The notes under the pieces are model-generated. The model was given only the letters and a program-made list of their open reading frames with translations, was not told the origin of the DNA and did not search any database. Source: Vitellaria paradoxa (taxonomy: Eukaryota; Streptophyta; Magnoliopsida; Ericales; Sapotaceae). Taken from it: a DNA stretch of 64,000 bases. Positions 11,820-22,611 of the stretch are shown piece after piece. The position numbers and the translations under genes were made by a program. How positions within the stretch are numbered: position 1 is the first letter of the stretch; every line of letters begins with the position of its first letter. Where the stretch lies: positions 31,629,721-31,693,720 of the forward strand of contig CM034238.1 in the NCBI GenBank assembly GCA_019916065.1, in the 5' to 3' direction.

Positions 11820-12205
11820 TTGAATGGAGTCCTCGACCGTCACATTCACTAAGGAAGAGGCGGCCGACTTAAGCCAGCCGCATAACGACCCACTTGTCAT
11901 TTTCTCAATCATTTCATACTTCAACATTTGGATGGTACTCATTGTCAATGGTAGCTCGGCGAATATCCTATATTAGAGAGTCTTTAAGAATATGCAAATT
12001 GGGAAGGAGAAGCCGTAGCCAGTCTCTTCACTCTTAGTTGGTTTCACAAGGAATTGAGTCACTTCCTTAGGGTCAATAAATCTACCATTGACCTTGGGCC
12101 TAAAGCCCTACTAGGTAATGAAAATGGTGAATTTCCTAGTAATAGATTGCCTTTCAGCTTATAATGCTATCCTGGGATGGACAGCCCTGAACTTTTCAAA
12201 AAATA
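11820..12205 (+). pseudogene. Ty3/gypsy protease remnant; element truncated here
   Basis: The plus strand reads FTKEEAADLSQPHNDPLV, then the position of the active-site loop reads VNGSSANIL, so the catalytic Asp-Thr of the DTGSS loop is not present. It ends with DCLSAYNAILGWTA, the C-terminal protease block. No RT, RNase H or integrase follows: the retroelement sequence stops near 12205, a large 3' deletion. Confidence 0.65.
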
Positions 12206-12451
12206 AATACATAACCTTTCAAAAAAATAAAACAAAAATAGAAATGCATAAGAGTGGAAGTTAGTTATGGAGGTGGATTAACCGTTCTATAAAGGAAAGA
12301 GAAAAAAAAAATGAAAATGTGGTTGGGTGAAAGGTAGGTTACTATAGGGTTGAGTATGGTGGTGGTTGTGGTGGTGAAGTTAGGCTAGAGCTTACAAAAT
12401 GTAGAGTCAGTCATATGGTGGCACTACCAGCGATACATATGAAAAGTTATA
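12206..12451. other. Noncoding G-rich junction sequence
   Basis: This stretch has A-rich tracts, then GGTGGTGGTTGTGGTGGTG. It lies between the truncated gypsy remnant and the DNA-transposon-like sequence. I see nothing coding in it. Confidence 0.5.
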
Positions 12452-13610
12452 GAAGTATCACTGTAAAAAAAAAAAAAAAAAGGTGCGCTATAGTAACGAG
12501 TCTTCTGTGACAATAATAAATATTATCATAATATATGTTATTTAGTAATAAGATTTTTTTTTATTGTCACTAGAAATGCATTTAAATTTTTTCATGACAA
12601 GTAATATAAATTGTCACCGAAATATTAATATTTAATGAGAAAGGTATTTTATTGTTACTAAATCTCGTCACAAAAAGGTAGGAGAGAAATTAGCACCAAA
12701 AAAATTTGTTGTTTTGGTGGGATTAGAATTTTTTTAGAGTGACAAGTTCTATTTTCTATCACTAGAACATATATAGTGACAAATAAGTATGATTCGTTTT
12801 TCACATAAATAAAATTTTACAAATACTTCTTAGAAAACTAATTAATTTTAAAAACTAAAATTAAACTCAACAACACACTAATTAATTTTAAAAACTAAAA
12901 TTCCTCAAGCTTAACACTTTCCTTCCATTCTTTTTTTTTTTTTTGGTAAGTATTTCCTTCCATTCTTCCTGTTGTGTTCTCTATGTCTATATTTCTCAGC
13001 ACCAACGACTTAGACGAAACTATCAACTCTGGCAATAGGGTTTGTATTGATTTCTCAAATTTTATGATTTTTCAAAAATCTCTAATTCAAGAGCTTCAAT
13101 TTGTTCATTAATTGGTTGGTTTGTTCTGATTTGGTCAAATCAAGATCATTTTTAGTCTGATTTATTCAACTAAATGGATATTAGGGATTCAAAATTACAC
13201 ACCAGGGTGGGTGGGATTAGGGGGTGTAGTTGCAAAGGTAACAAGGGATTAAGGTGGGATTTAGGTGCTAGTGGCTACAGGTGGGTGGTTAGTACCTTTT
13301 TTATTAACTAATCTTATTAAGAATTTGGAATACAATTGTCCATGCATTGGTTGGTGCTTTTGGGTTATGTATTTGAAATTTATCCCACTTAAGTCAAGGG
13401 TGATTTTTCTATTTACATTGATCATCAAGACTGAAGGTTGTTTTAGAATTCTGTGTTGATTTTTCTATTTACATTGATCTTCAAGACTGAAGGTTTTTTT
13501 TGGATTTCTGTGTTCTTTTACTTTTCGCCTATTTGTTTACTTGAGTGGGTTTTATTTATTTATTTATTTGTTGTTTTATATCTTTGATTTGATTTTTTAT
13601 TTTAAATTTA

Positions 13611-14154
13611 TGATGATGCAGAGATTTCGGGGTCACTCCCAAGTCACATACAATATTTTTTTTCTCTTTGAATGGTTGTCAAAGACTACCTTAAATCACT
13701 GGTGTGGTGCCTACTAAAGAAACTTTAACAATCAAAATTAGTCGAGAATTATGGAGGGTATATTCTTTTTTATATAAAAGAGTGTGTTACCTTTTCAATG
13801 TAGAAATCTCTTCCTTACATATATCATTGCATACCGTTTGGAAAGACCACGTGGAGATTCTTTTGTTATGAAAATATTCCATAAATGGAGTATTTGTAAT
13901 GCAACGTATGCTGCCTATAAATACGGGAAAGGTCATAGCCTCCATAGTAGTGGGAATTGCATAATTCTTGGCATGGATGTTGTAAGGGCCATGTGGTTAT
14001 TTTTGGCCGTTAGCAACTTGACCGGGGTCCGAGTTCGAACTTGATCAATCGAGTCTATGAGTTTGGTCAAATAAGACCCTCACTCGATCATTCTAGGCCC
14101 AAATCGATAGAGTAGTGTCCGATCCAATTGGTTTGTTGGGAATCACCTCCATCC
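13611..14154 (-). repeat. 3' LTR of the Tat element
   Basis: Aligned by eye with 22612-23154, it matches along the whole length with scattered substitutions and small indels, from TGATGCAGAGATT to GAATCACCTCCATC. Both copies carry CCTATAAATAC on the plus strand (about 13912 and 22914), a canonical TATA-like word in the orientation opposite to the element. Confidence 0.85.
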
Positions 14155-14425
14155 GATGTCCTTGATTTTCCCGATCACCTATGTAGACTGAAGGGAATCA
14201 AAGAGTTGGTTCATCCTTGAGGCGCAGTGCCATTAATATCATTGGAAGTGTGACACATATGCCTGGGTGTGTTGAAGGGACGCAGTGCATCACATCCCCG
14301 CCACATGTCTTTCATATGCTGGCCATGTCGTTAGCATTCTGTACTCTTAAATTTGAGTCGCCAAATTAATATTTTCTTGCCTAAATCGTGGCCATTGATT
14401 TCCAAAATTAAGAATGGCATATGTG

Positions 14426-14434
14426 TATATATAG
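14426..14434 (+). promoter_or_regulatory. Possible TATA box for the antisense ORF
   Basis: TATATATAG lies about 115 bases upstream of the first ATG (14549) of the antisense ORF, just inside the 3' LTR. The spacing fits a short 5' leader. This is inferred from position and motif only. Confidence 0.3.
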
Positions 14435-14548
14435 TAGATAGAATCCTTACCTTTCACTTTTTTTTTATTGTCGTATTTTTATATCTTTAACGATTCCTTT
14501 GGACACTGCGACTGAGGTTATTGGTCCCAGTGAAGTTTCCTCTCATAA

Positions 14549-16450
14549 TTGGTAAGATCGGTTTACTTTTCTTTTTGGGTTTTCTTTTACATGTTTTGGT
14601 TGTTAAACTGTTGTCTCTATTTCTTCGAAAGAAAATGCGTATTCCCAAATCCTATAGGGTTTGTAGAAAACCCTAAGTACATCCAATCCATTTTTGAGAG
14701 TTTGGTATTTTTGACATATTCGTTTCACTTATCTCAGTTATTTTCCTTTGAAACTTTGAATGGTCCTAAGAAAGCTGATTCAAAAGGCTCTAAGAGAACT
14801 AAGTCTGATGAATACATTTCACTAGGCATAGAGCCTCTAATGCCCCCATTGTTACAAGACCTCAAGTGGTGAGTGAGCATACTGCACCCATCGTAGATGC
14901 CTTTGAACCTGGCATTAGGTCCAATTGGCCAGAAATAGTGATTCCTAAAGAAGGGGGACCTTAGACTTCAAGTGGAGGATATTAGGTCCACAATCACCAC
15001 AGCAAAATTTCAAGCTTGATTTCAACTTTTCAATTTCCCCTAGATCTAACTTATAGGGTCCCTAGAAACAATGATCCCACCTGCTCCTCGAGGAATGGGG
15101 AGATAATAGTTTGCGAGGTCACTCTGGTTAGGGGCCTTCAGTTTCCCATACCAAGGTTCGTTTGAGAAGTATTAAGTTGACTTGAGTTGGCTCCCGAGTA
15201 AATTCTACCAAACAGTTGGCAGATATTGCTCAGTAGAGCGATGCTTTGGAGGGCTGCCACCAGGTGACATCTAAGCACGACTATATTTTTGCATTGCTAT
15301 AAAGTAATTGAGAAGGGATCTGAGTGATGGTACTTTTCGGATATGCATCCAGAATTCAACTTTGTGACTCATATGCGCACTCCTCACAAAGGCTGGAAGG
15401 ATAAATGTTTCTTCATTTAGGGAAATGGATGGGAGTTTCAACCCTGGGAGGCCGAGGAGAGTAGATTTACATGTGTTCCTTAGGAATGGGGCCAGGAAAA
15501 AAAAAAGAATATGCTAAGCATTTCATTTAAACCTCCCTTAACCCTCCTTCCTTATGAGTTTTCAAACTCTAATTTAATCCCTATGACTTAATTAGCTCGA
15601 AAATAGCTTGTCCTTTCCAAAGAGTAGAAGGACCACCTTAAACGTGCCAAGAAGTATAAAGTGCACGATGCCAATTACTTGGTGTCTACAGAAAGCCTTG
15701 GGCTATATTTGCTCGGTCCCGATCCAACCAAGGAGGCCTTAGCAGCAAAACATGAGAGGAGTGAGTTCTTTAATTATATCTCATTCTATTTATTATCTAA
15801 TTATTCTCAACTAAACATTTTCTTACATGGATAATGTGGTTGATTGGCAAACAGATTAACCAGCATAAGGAGCCATTCAATCAGCTAAGAAAGCAAGTCG
15901 ATCAGCACTACCTGTATACACCCAATTGCCTACAGGAGAGAAATTGCTCACGGAGGCGAGGAAGAAGAGGAAGGAGGCTCTATCCTAACTAGAGTCTGTG
16001 AAGGAGGATCCTGTTATTGTCAAGATAGAAAATGAAGAGATTTTGAGACATAAGATTGAGGTGAGCGAAGAAAATAAGAAACTAAGGGTTAATCAAGTCA
16101 GCCTTCAGAAAGACTTAGCAACTAAGAAAACTCTCAAAGAGGCTATTGAGAAAAGAATCGTTGAGCTCATCAAAGAGCTTAAAAGTGTTAAGGAGAAGGT
16201 AGTGGCCAAGTTCAAGACTTTAGATGACTACCAAGAACTGCTCCACCTATGTTTTTACAAGGCTTTAATCATGCAAAGGATAAGATTTCAACTCTCTATC
16301 CTAATCTAGACTTGACAAGACTTAAGTCAGGTAGGGCAAATGTCCTTGAAGCGTAGGCCACTGGAGAAGAAAAGTATGATGGGAATAGAAGAGAAGGCCA
16401 AGAGGAGACCCAAAATGAAGAGCACGTCGATGGAGCTACTAATGCTTGAA
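14549..16450 (+). pseudogene. Antisense ORF (aORF) of the Tat element, Transposase_28-like, spliced-looking
   Basis: This gene lies on the strand opposite to gag-pol. A first ORF is at 14549-14872. A conserved central block follows at about 15130-15475 (GLQFPIPRFV, later FVTHMRTPHKGWKDKCFF), then WEFQPWEAEE. A C-terminal coiled-coil region is at 15998-16309, rich in Lys and Glu (EENKKLRVNQVSLQKDLATK). The central block resembles what Pfam calls Transposase_28, 'putative gypsy type transposon'; this is from memory and unsearched. A likely intron of 94 nt runs from GTGAGT at 15761 to CAG at 15854. The same blocks and intron position recur at 60910-63190. Several stops interrupt it, so this copy is dead. 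Its role in the element is unknown. Confidence 0.6.
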
Positions 16451-16672
16451 TTCTCTTATTTTACTTTATCCCTCCTTAAGTTCTACAAGCTTTTCCTTTT
16501 GTAAACTTAAAACATTTGTCTATTTAGTATTAATAAACTAAGTTTCTTTGGCTATTTGTCTTTACTTTCGTATTGCTCTAACAATTGGATGGTTTTTTAG
16601 CTCAATTTCATTTCTGTATACTCTACTTTGCCATGATAAGTTAGCTTACACTTTTGACTCTTTGGCCTCTTG

Positions 16673-17182
16673 GGTCATCTTGCCCCGCTCAATCTCAAAC
16701 TGAGTGAGGGTCTTTGCTCTACTCAATCTCCTAAGCCAAGCAAATCTCCATTGGTCTCTTAGGCCATCTTGCCTCGCTCAGTCCCATGAACCGAGCAAGG
16801 GTCTTTTCTCTACTCAGTCTCGTGAACCAAGAGAGTTTTTGCTCTACTCGATCTCATGAACCAAGCAGATATCCTTTTGGCCTTTGAGGCCATCTTGCCC
16901 CGCTCAGTTTTGTGAACCGAGCAAATCTCTTTTTGGCCTCTTGAGCTATTTTGCCCTACTTGGTCTCATGAACCAAATAAGGGTCTTTGCTATACTCGAC
17001 CTCGTGAACCGAGCAGATCTCCTTTAACCTCTTGGGTAGTCTTGCCCTACTCAGTCTTATGAACTGAGTGAGGGTCTTTGCTCTACTTAGTCTCATGAAT
17101 TGAGAAAATCTCCTTTGACCTCTTGGGCCATCTTGCCCTACTCAGTCTCGTGAATCGAGTGAGGGTCTTTACTCTGCTGAAG
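16673..17182. repeat. Tandem array of imperfect palindromes, about 90-bp units
   Basis: About six units begin with CATCTTGCCCCGCTCAGTCT or close variants. Within each, half-units of about 35 bp follow the pattern CTCAGTCTCATGAACCGAG, an imperfect palindrome with arms CTCGG/CCGAG around a CATGA-like centre. The array lies between the end of integrase and the end of the antisense ORF. A similar array occupies the same place at 63406-63850. Confidence 0.8.
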
Positions 17183-17280
17183 CATTGTATAAGCAATTGA
17201 GTAAATTATAGACGTCTGAAATTCTCACTGATATTCATGTTGACAAAAATTATATCTGTTCGTCCATAATATTATTTCAA

Positions 17281-18262
17281 ATGCTCAACATGCCATGAAT
17301 AGGGTAGCTCTTTCTTTCTGAAGTCCAATCACTTCGTATGGTCCTTCCCAATTCGGCCCTTGCTTTCTATCACTGGGGTCTCTCGTAGATTAGTTAACCT
17401 TCTTCAAGACTAGGTCTACTAGTTTAAACTCCTTTGGTCAAGCTTTAAAGTTGTGGTATTGCTTCATCTTCTGTTGATAGGATGCCACTTTAACTACGGC
17501 ATACAATCTTTTCTCCTCAAGAAAATCCATTTCCACGCCCATTACTTAATCATTAGCTTCTAAATTGAAATGCTCTACCCTTAAGTTTGGAAGTACAATT
17601 TCCACTAAGATGAGTAAATCTATGCTAAAAACGAGTAAGAAGGGAGTTTGTCCCTTGGAGACTCTCTCAATAGTCCTGTAGACCCACAAAATATTAGGAA
17701 GTTCATCCGCCATAAGCCTTTCGCCTTTTCTAGCTTTGTCTTAGGGATTTTCAAGAGGGACCTGTTTGTGACTTTGACTTGTTCATTTGCTTAGAGGGTG
17801 CTTGGGTGACCCAAGTCTTGGCAAAGTCTATTAAACTGTTTCCTTTCGAAGTGCTTCTCTTTGTTAGTAATCACAATCTTTGGAATCCCAAAATGGCAAA
17901 CTATATTTTGCTGTGAGAATTTTCTTATATTTTGCTCAGTGATACTTAGTAGGGCTTCAGCCTCTACCCACTTAGTGAAGTAATCAATGGCTACAATAGT
18001 CCCTTACTAAATGGAAGTGATCTGATAATGTCGATTCCCCATGGTGTTAATGGCCAATGGCTCTGAATTGATGTCAACTCTTGAGCCAGAAATCTTGGAA
18101 TGTTGGCACACCTTTGGTATCTTTATCCATGGTCGGCCAATAGTAACTAACCTTTAAAATTTTCTTTGCTAGGGCTCTTTCCCCAAAGTGATTCTTGAAT
18201 ACTCCTTTGTGGATCTCCCTCATAATATTGTTCGCGTCCTCCTCTGTCACACATCTAAGCAA
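17281..18262 (-). pseudogene. Tat element integrase, degenerate
   Basis: On the minus strand the zinc-domain histidines appear in EIHKGVFKNHFGERALAKKI (within 18074-18262), but the CxxC part is unreadable. The catalytic core follows: VAIDYFTKWVEAEALLSI holds the first Asp. The second block reads IVITNKEKHF, with Asn where the catalytic Asp belongs. The C-terminal part (GPNWEGPYEVIGLQKERATL) ends near 17281. The reading frame changes several times. With the second Asp lost, this integrase would be inactive even if the frame were open. Confidence 0.7.
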
Positions 18263-18419
18263 TAGGAAAGAGTGTCATTTCTTATACAAAACTCCATTTA
18301 TCAGTCGGTACCTGCTTGCTCTGTATTTCTGGCTTCATTCCAATCTTGGGGTAATGTCTTGTGCTTCAAGTATTTGTTGATCGATTCGGCCTATACAGGT
18401 TCTGTGTTGATCTAGTATA

Positions 18420-18940
18420 CTTCTCAGGCTCGGATGCTTAAGGAATCAAGTATCTCAACTGGTAGGTTTGGATTGGTTTCTCTTTAAGAGGAAATTCTAG
18501 TAAAGTAATCTACCTTCATTCTGTTCTCTTGGGATTCTCTCCAACAGGACTTTGAAAAATTTACTGATGAGGGCTTTAGCCATTTCATTCTTCTTTAGCT
18601 TCGTACTCGCCTTGCACTTGCTCAATCACCAATTGGGAATCATTTTGCACTGTGACTTGCTCTGCCCTATTCTCCAAACGATCCAAAGTTTGGTAATTGA
18701 GGCTTCATTTTTTAACATATTATTAGAAGTAAAGAACTTGAATTGAAGGGTGTACTCAATCTTGTGTCCCTCAGGTATGAGAAGAACGATCTCTGTCCCA
18801 CCTGAATTCCAGGTGGCTGAGCTGTCTACATTGAGTATCCAATTTAGCTCTTCTTCTTTTTCCTTTATGGTTTGGGTATTTGGGTAGGTAGTAAACTCAA
18901 CAATAAGATCTGCTGCTACTTGTCCTTTGATGGTCAATCA
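18420..18940 (-). pseudogene. Tat element RNase H domain, degenerate
   Basis: The minus-strand ORF 18626-18937 contains VEFTTYPNTQTIKEKEEELN, then WILNVDSSATWNSGGTEIVL. The Asp of NVD is the expected first catalytic residue. The position of the NNEAEY box reads TSNNMLKNEASITKL, altered by small changes. A run around 18540-18610 on the minus strand continues the domain in another frame. It lies between RT and integrase as in other Ty3 elements. Confidence 0.6.
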
Positions 18941-19125
18941 TGGTCGGTACCAGATGTCGAATTGGCTTTGTTCGATTGACCACTTGAATAGTCTTTCTAA
19001 AGTCTCTAGCTTGTGTAAGATGCTTTTCAGTGGTTGGTTGGTGAGGACTATAATGGTATATGCTAGAAAGTATGTCCTTAATTGTCTAGCTGCTATTATT
19101 AGAGCGAGGACTATCAATTCTATTT

Positions 19126-19430
19126 TTAGATATTTTCCTTGACTCTTTTAAGAGCCCTGCTGGTATAATACACTAGTTTATGCACTCCTTTCTCTTCTCG
19201 GACAAGGGTCGAGCTCACTACTATGGTGGATATGGGAAGGTATAGGTAAATCTCCCCACCTGAAGTAGTTCGGCTAAGTAAGGAGACTACTCCCAAGTAT
19301 TGTTTCAACTACTGAAACGTATTTTGCACTCCTCCGTCCACTGAAATGCTCTTCTGAGCACCTTAAAAAATGGGGCGCACTTATCAGTTGATTTTGAAAT
19401 GAGTTTGTTAAGGGCTGCTATTCTCCCCAT
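19126..19430 (-). pseudogene. RT connection/RNase H-like part of the Tat element
   Basis: The minus-strand reading 19126-19308 contains GGEIYLYLPISTIVVSSTLV and EEKGVHKLVYYTSRALKRVK. This is the conserved stretch after the RT thumb in plant gypsy elements (the LYLAVS...VYYTSK pattern). It precedes the RNase H domain. It is separated from RT proper by a stop, so it is no longer part of one ORF. Confidence 0.6.
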
Positions 19431-19433
19431 AAG

Positions 19434-20193
19434 TCATTGAACATCTTTAGTTGTCTTTGGGGCTTGCATATCTAGGATGGCTTTGACTTTCTCTAGGTTA
19501 GCTTCAATGCCTCGGCCGGACACCATAAGTCTCGAGAACTTGCCTGCTGCCACACTGAAAGCACACTTGGTTGGATTCAGCTTCATTTGATATTTTCTTA
19601 GAGTCCGAAAATTTTCCTCAAGGTTTGCTATGTGGTTGGCTGAATACTTGCTCTTAATTAGCATGTCATCAACGTATATCTCAATATTTCCAATCTGGGT
19701 TTTGAACATTTGATTCACCAGCTTTTAGTAAGTAGCACCTGCATTTCTTAAGGCCAAATGGCATTACGTCATAGTAGTATAGACATCTGTCTATGATGAA
19801 CACAGCGTACTTCTGATCTTGCTCGGCCATCTTGGTATGATTGCAGCTAGAGAAGGCATCCATAAAAGATAACACCTTATAGCCTGATGTAGAATTTATT
19901 AGTTGATCGATTGTGGGGAGAGGAAAATTATCTTTTGGGCACACTTTATTCGAATCCGTAAAAGTGACACACATTCTCCATTTACCATTGGACTTCTTAA
20001 CCATCATAACGTTTGACAACCAATTAGGGTAGTGTATCTCTCGGATGAATTTGGCCTTAAGTAGCATATTGACTCCTTGAGCTATGGCTTCATTTCGCTC
20101 AAAAGCAAAAATTCTTCTCTTTTGCTTAAGAGGTCTTACCCTCGACATGATGTTGAGATGATGTGTTGCCACTCGAGTGTCTATGCTTGGCAT
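19434..20193 (-). pseudogene. Tat element reverse transcriptase, one frameshift
   Basis: Two overlapping minus-strand ORFs cover RT. 19681-20193 has FIREIHYPNWLSNVMMVKKS, the MDAFSSCNHTKM block and YYYDVMPFGLKKC. 19434-19718 has NIEIYVDDMLIKSK with an intact YVDD catalytic box and TLRKYQMKLNPTKCAFSV. The frames differ by one base, so a frameshift lies between 19681 and 19740. Otherwise this is the best preserved domain of the element, consistent with moderate age. Confidence 0.8.
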
Positions 20194-20399
20194 GTCTTTG
20201 TGAGACCAAGCAAAAACAGCAATGTTATTCTAAAAAATCCTTTTAGTTCATCCTTCAGTTGTTCGAGAATGTCTTTCCCGATCTTCAAATTTCTATTTAA
20301 CTCAAGGGGTCCCACTGGGATATCTTCCAATTAGCTGGTTGGATCTCCTCTTTTGAATTCCTTTTCATCTCTTACTTCAAGCTCTTTGACTACCAGAGT

Positions 20400-20960
20400 T
20401 TCTCGATTAGTTTCTCCTTTTAAGGATGACATATAACATTCCCTTACCATCTTTTAATCTTCTTTTACATAACCTACTTCGTGTTCAGTAGGAAATTTGA
20501 TTCTTAGGTGTTAAGTGGATGTAGTTGCTTTGAATTCATTCGAGACTATATGACCAAGGATGGCATTATAAGTTGAAGGGCAATCTACTACCAAAAAGTT
20601 GATCTTTTTGCTCATTTGCTCTGGCTCCGTTCCTAATATTACTGGCAAAGTTAGCGAGCCAAGAGAGGTGATCTAATCTCTCATGAAACCGACTAATAAG
20701 GAAATGATTGGTTACAATTTCTCTCTTCCAATCTTCGTTTTGTCAAATGCCCTTATGTATAGGATGTCCACCAAACTTTTACTATTGATAAGAATTCTTC
20801 GAGTCTAAAAATTAGCAATGATGGATGAAATGACAAATGGGTCGTCATGTAGGTGATACAGTTCGGCTACTTCTTCTTCTGTAAATGTGATGGCTTAGAC
20901 TTCCTCCGGCCTTTTCCTTCTGCTGCTCGGTGCTTAACACTTCTTGCTCTTTTCTCACTT
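20400..20960 (-). pseudogene. Tat element aspartic protease, active site lost
   Basis: On the minus strand the active-site loop reads ILINSKSLVDIL (about 20770-20805), where LIDTGSS is expected, so the catalytic Asp is replaced by Asn. The end block FLVVDCPSTYNAILGHI is clear at about 20555-20605. Several stops are present. It lies between gag and RT. Confidence 0.65.
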
Positions 20961-21055
20961 CTCAAGCATATTTCTTGCTTACTGTGGAGGATTCTCCTCC
21001 TACTGCAAATCCTCCAGATATTACTCTAATATCCTTTGATCAGTTGTTGATTTGG

Positions 21056-22078
21056 TCAAGGCGGGTTGGGACTTCGCCAATTGGGAGATCGTCGTTCGAT
21101 TCTTCTTTCTAGTGCTTGACCGACCACAAATCTCTTAATTTTTCTTCTTCTGATCAACTCCTCTACTTTCCTTTTCAGATCGATGCATTTCTCAGTGTCA
21201 TGGGCATGATCCTTCTGGAAATTACAATACTTAGCTCTAGACCTTTTCTCAAGTGATGTTTTCAGATTCCCGAGCCACCTTAGGTTTAGGTTATCTTGGA
21301 TTTCGTAGAGGACATTATCAAGTTTGGTGTTGAGTGGAGTGAATTTTTTATTCACCTTTGCATAACGACCCCTTCCACCTTCATTCCTGTTGTTCAATCT
21401 TCTATTTTTTAGAGTTTTGGGCTCTCTATTGTCTCTCGAATCACTCGGTCTTTTCTTATCTGAGCAAGAACTGCTTATTGCCTCTGGATCCCTTCTAGCC
21501 TTCATTGCATCCTCCACATTGATGTGTTTTTGAGCTCGTAACATGAGCTCAACCACGTCAGTGGGTGGCTTTTTAACCATGGAAGCCATGAATCTGAGAG
21601 ACTTGAGTCTGCTGATGAAAGCTGTAACTGCTACTTTCTCATCTGCTTAATCCTTTTCCAATAACTTTTTGTTAAATCCACTGATATAGCTTCGTAGAGT
21701 CTCATCTTTCTCTTGCTTGATGGTTAGGAGATGGGTGGTTGGCCTCCTCTGTCTTTGGCCACCAATAAAATGGCCCGCGAAAAGCTTAATGAGCTGCGTG
21801 AAATTACAGATGCTACCAGGTTTGACCTTTGTAAACCAAACCCTGGCAGAACCCTTAAGCATAACTAGGAAGGCTCTACACATGATTTCGTCTGGAACTA
21901 CTTGTAAATGCATTAGTGCTTTATATGTCTCCAGATGGTCAGGGGGATCTTTGGAAACATCGATTGTATCTACTACAGGCATCTCAAACTTTGGGGGGAA
22001 CAAGCAGTCTATTATGGCCTGTGTGAATGGTGAACCCATTTTGCTAACCAAATCTCCCACTACATCAGGAGTTTTCAC
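21056..22078 (-). pseudogene. Tat element gag, one frame with a single internal stop
   Basis: Two minus-strand ORFs, 21647-22078 and 21056-21589, share the same frame. The frame is broken by a TAA at 21647-21649, after KKLLEKD. Blocks: PFTQAIIDCLFPPKFEMPVV, HLETYKALMHLQVVPDEIMC, RVWFTKVKPGSICNFTQLIK, then a basic region and a Cys/His segment RAKYCNFQKDHAHDTEKC followed by IDLKRKVEELIRRRK. This is the plant retrotransposon gag family with a variant zinc-binding motif. It follows the PBS by about 500 bp on the minus strand. The relative lack of damage suggests a younger element than the one at 1-5404. Confidence 0.8.
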
Positions 22079-22593
22079 TGCAGCTATTATTTGCTACCAT
22101 TTGGGCCAAGAGTGCCCAAAGTTTTTTTTTTTTTTTTCTTGGTAATTAAGTGCCCAAAGTTGGTCATCTCCTCCTATGACATTTTCTGATCACTCCTCTA
22201 CCTCATTGTAGGAAGAGAATACACAACTGTTTTCCTAACTTCAACATGGACTTCACCACCTTCTCATCAAGGTTCCTCTCAATGGCCGCTTGGTCTCTAT
22301 TCTCTGTGGCAACACCATTATTTCCACCGTTGTTGAGTCTGTTAATAGATTAGGCAGTTGGGGATGGGACTTGCGGAATCACTGGGATTTGTTGAATCGG
22401 CGCCTAGTATTGAGCCATCAAAGTTTATATATTGTTAATCATCTCAGCCATTTGTCTCTCAATAGCAGTGATTCTATCATTGTTTGGTTCTCCATTGGAA
22501 TAATAGGTGGGTGTTCTCTTGTTTGCTGGTTTATAGTTGCACCAAACTTGGTTGTGACCATGAAAATTCTAAGGAACAACAAGGTTATTAGTT

Positions 22594-22609
22594 CCCACAG
22601 ACAACGCCA
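22594..22609 (-). other. Primer-binding site of the Tat element
   Basis: On the minus strand it reads TGGCGTTGTCTGTGGG, preceded by TTAGT. It differs from the PBS at 10248-10263 by a single base. It abuts the inner edge of the 5' LTR (22612). Confidence 0.75.
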
Positions 22610-22611
22610 AC

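Noticed and set aside
21717..22145. 142-codon plus-strand ORF
   Set aside because: It is the antisense shadow of the gag ORF, which has clear family blocks on the minus strand.
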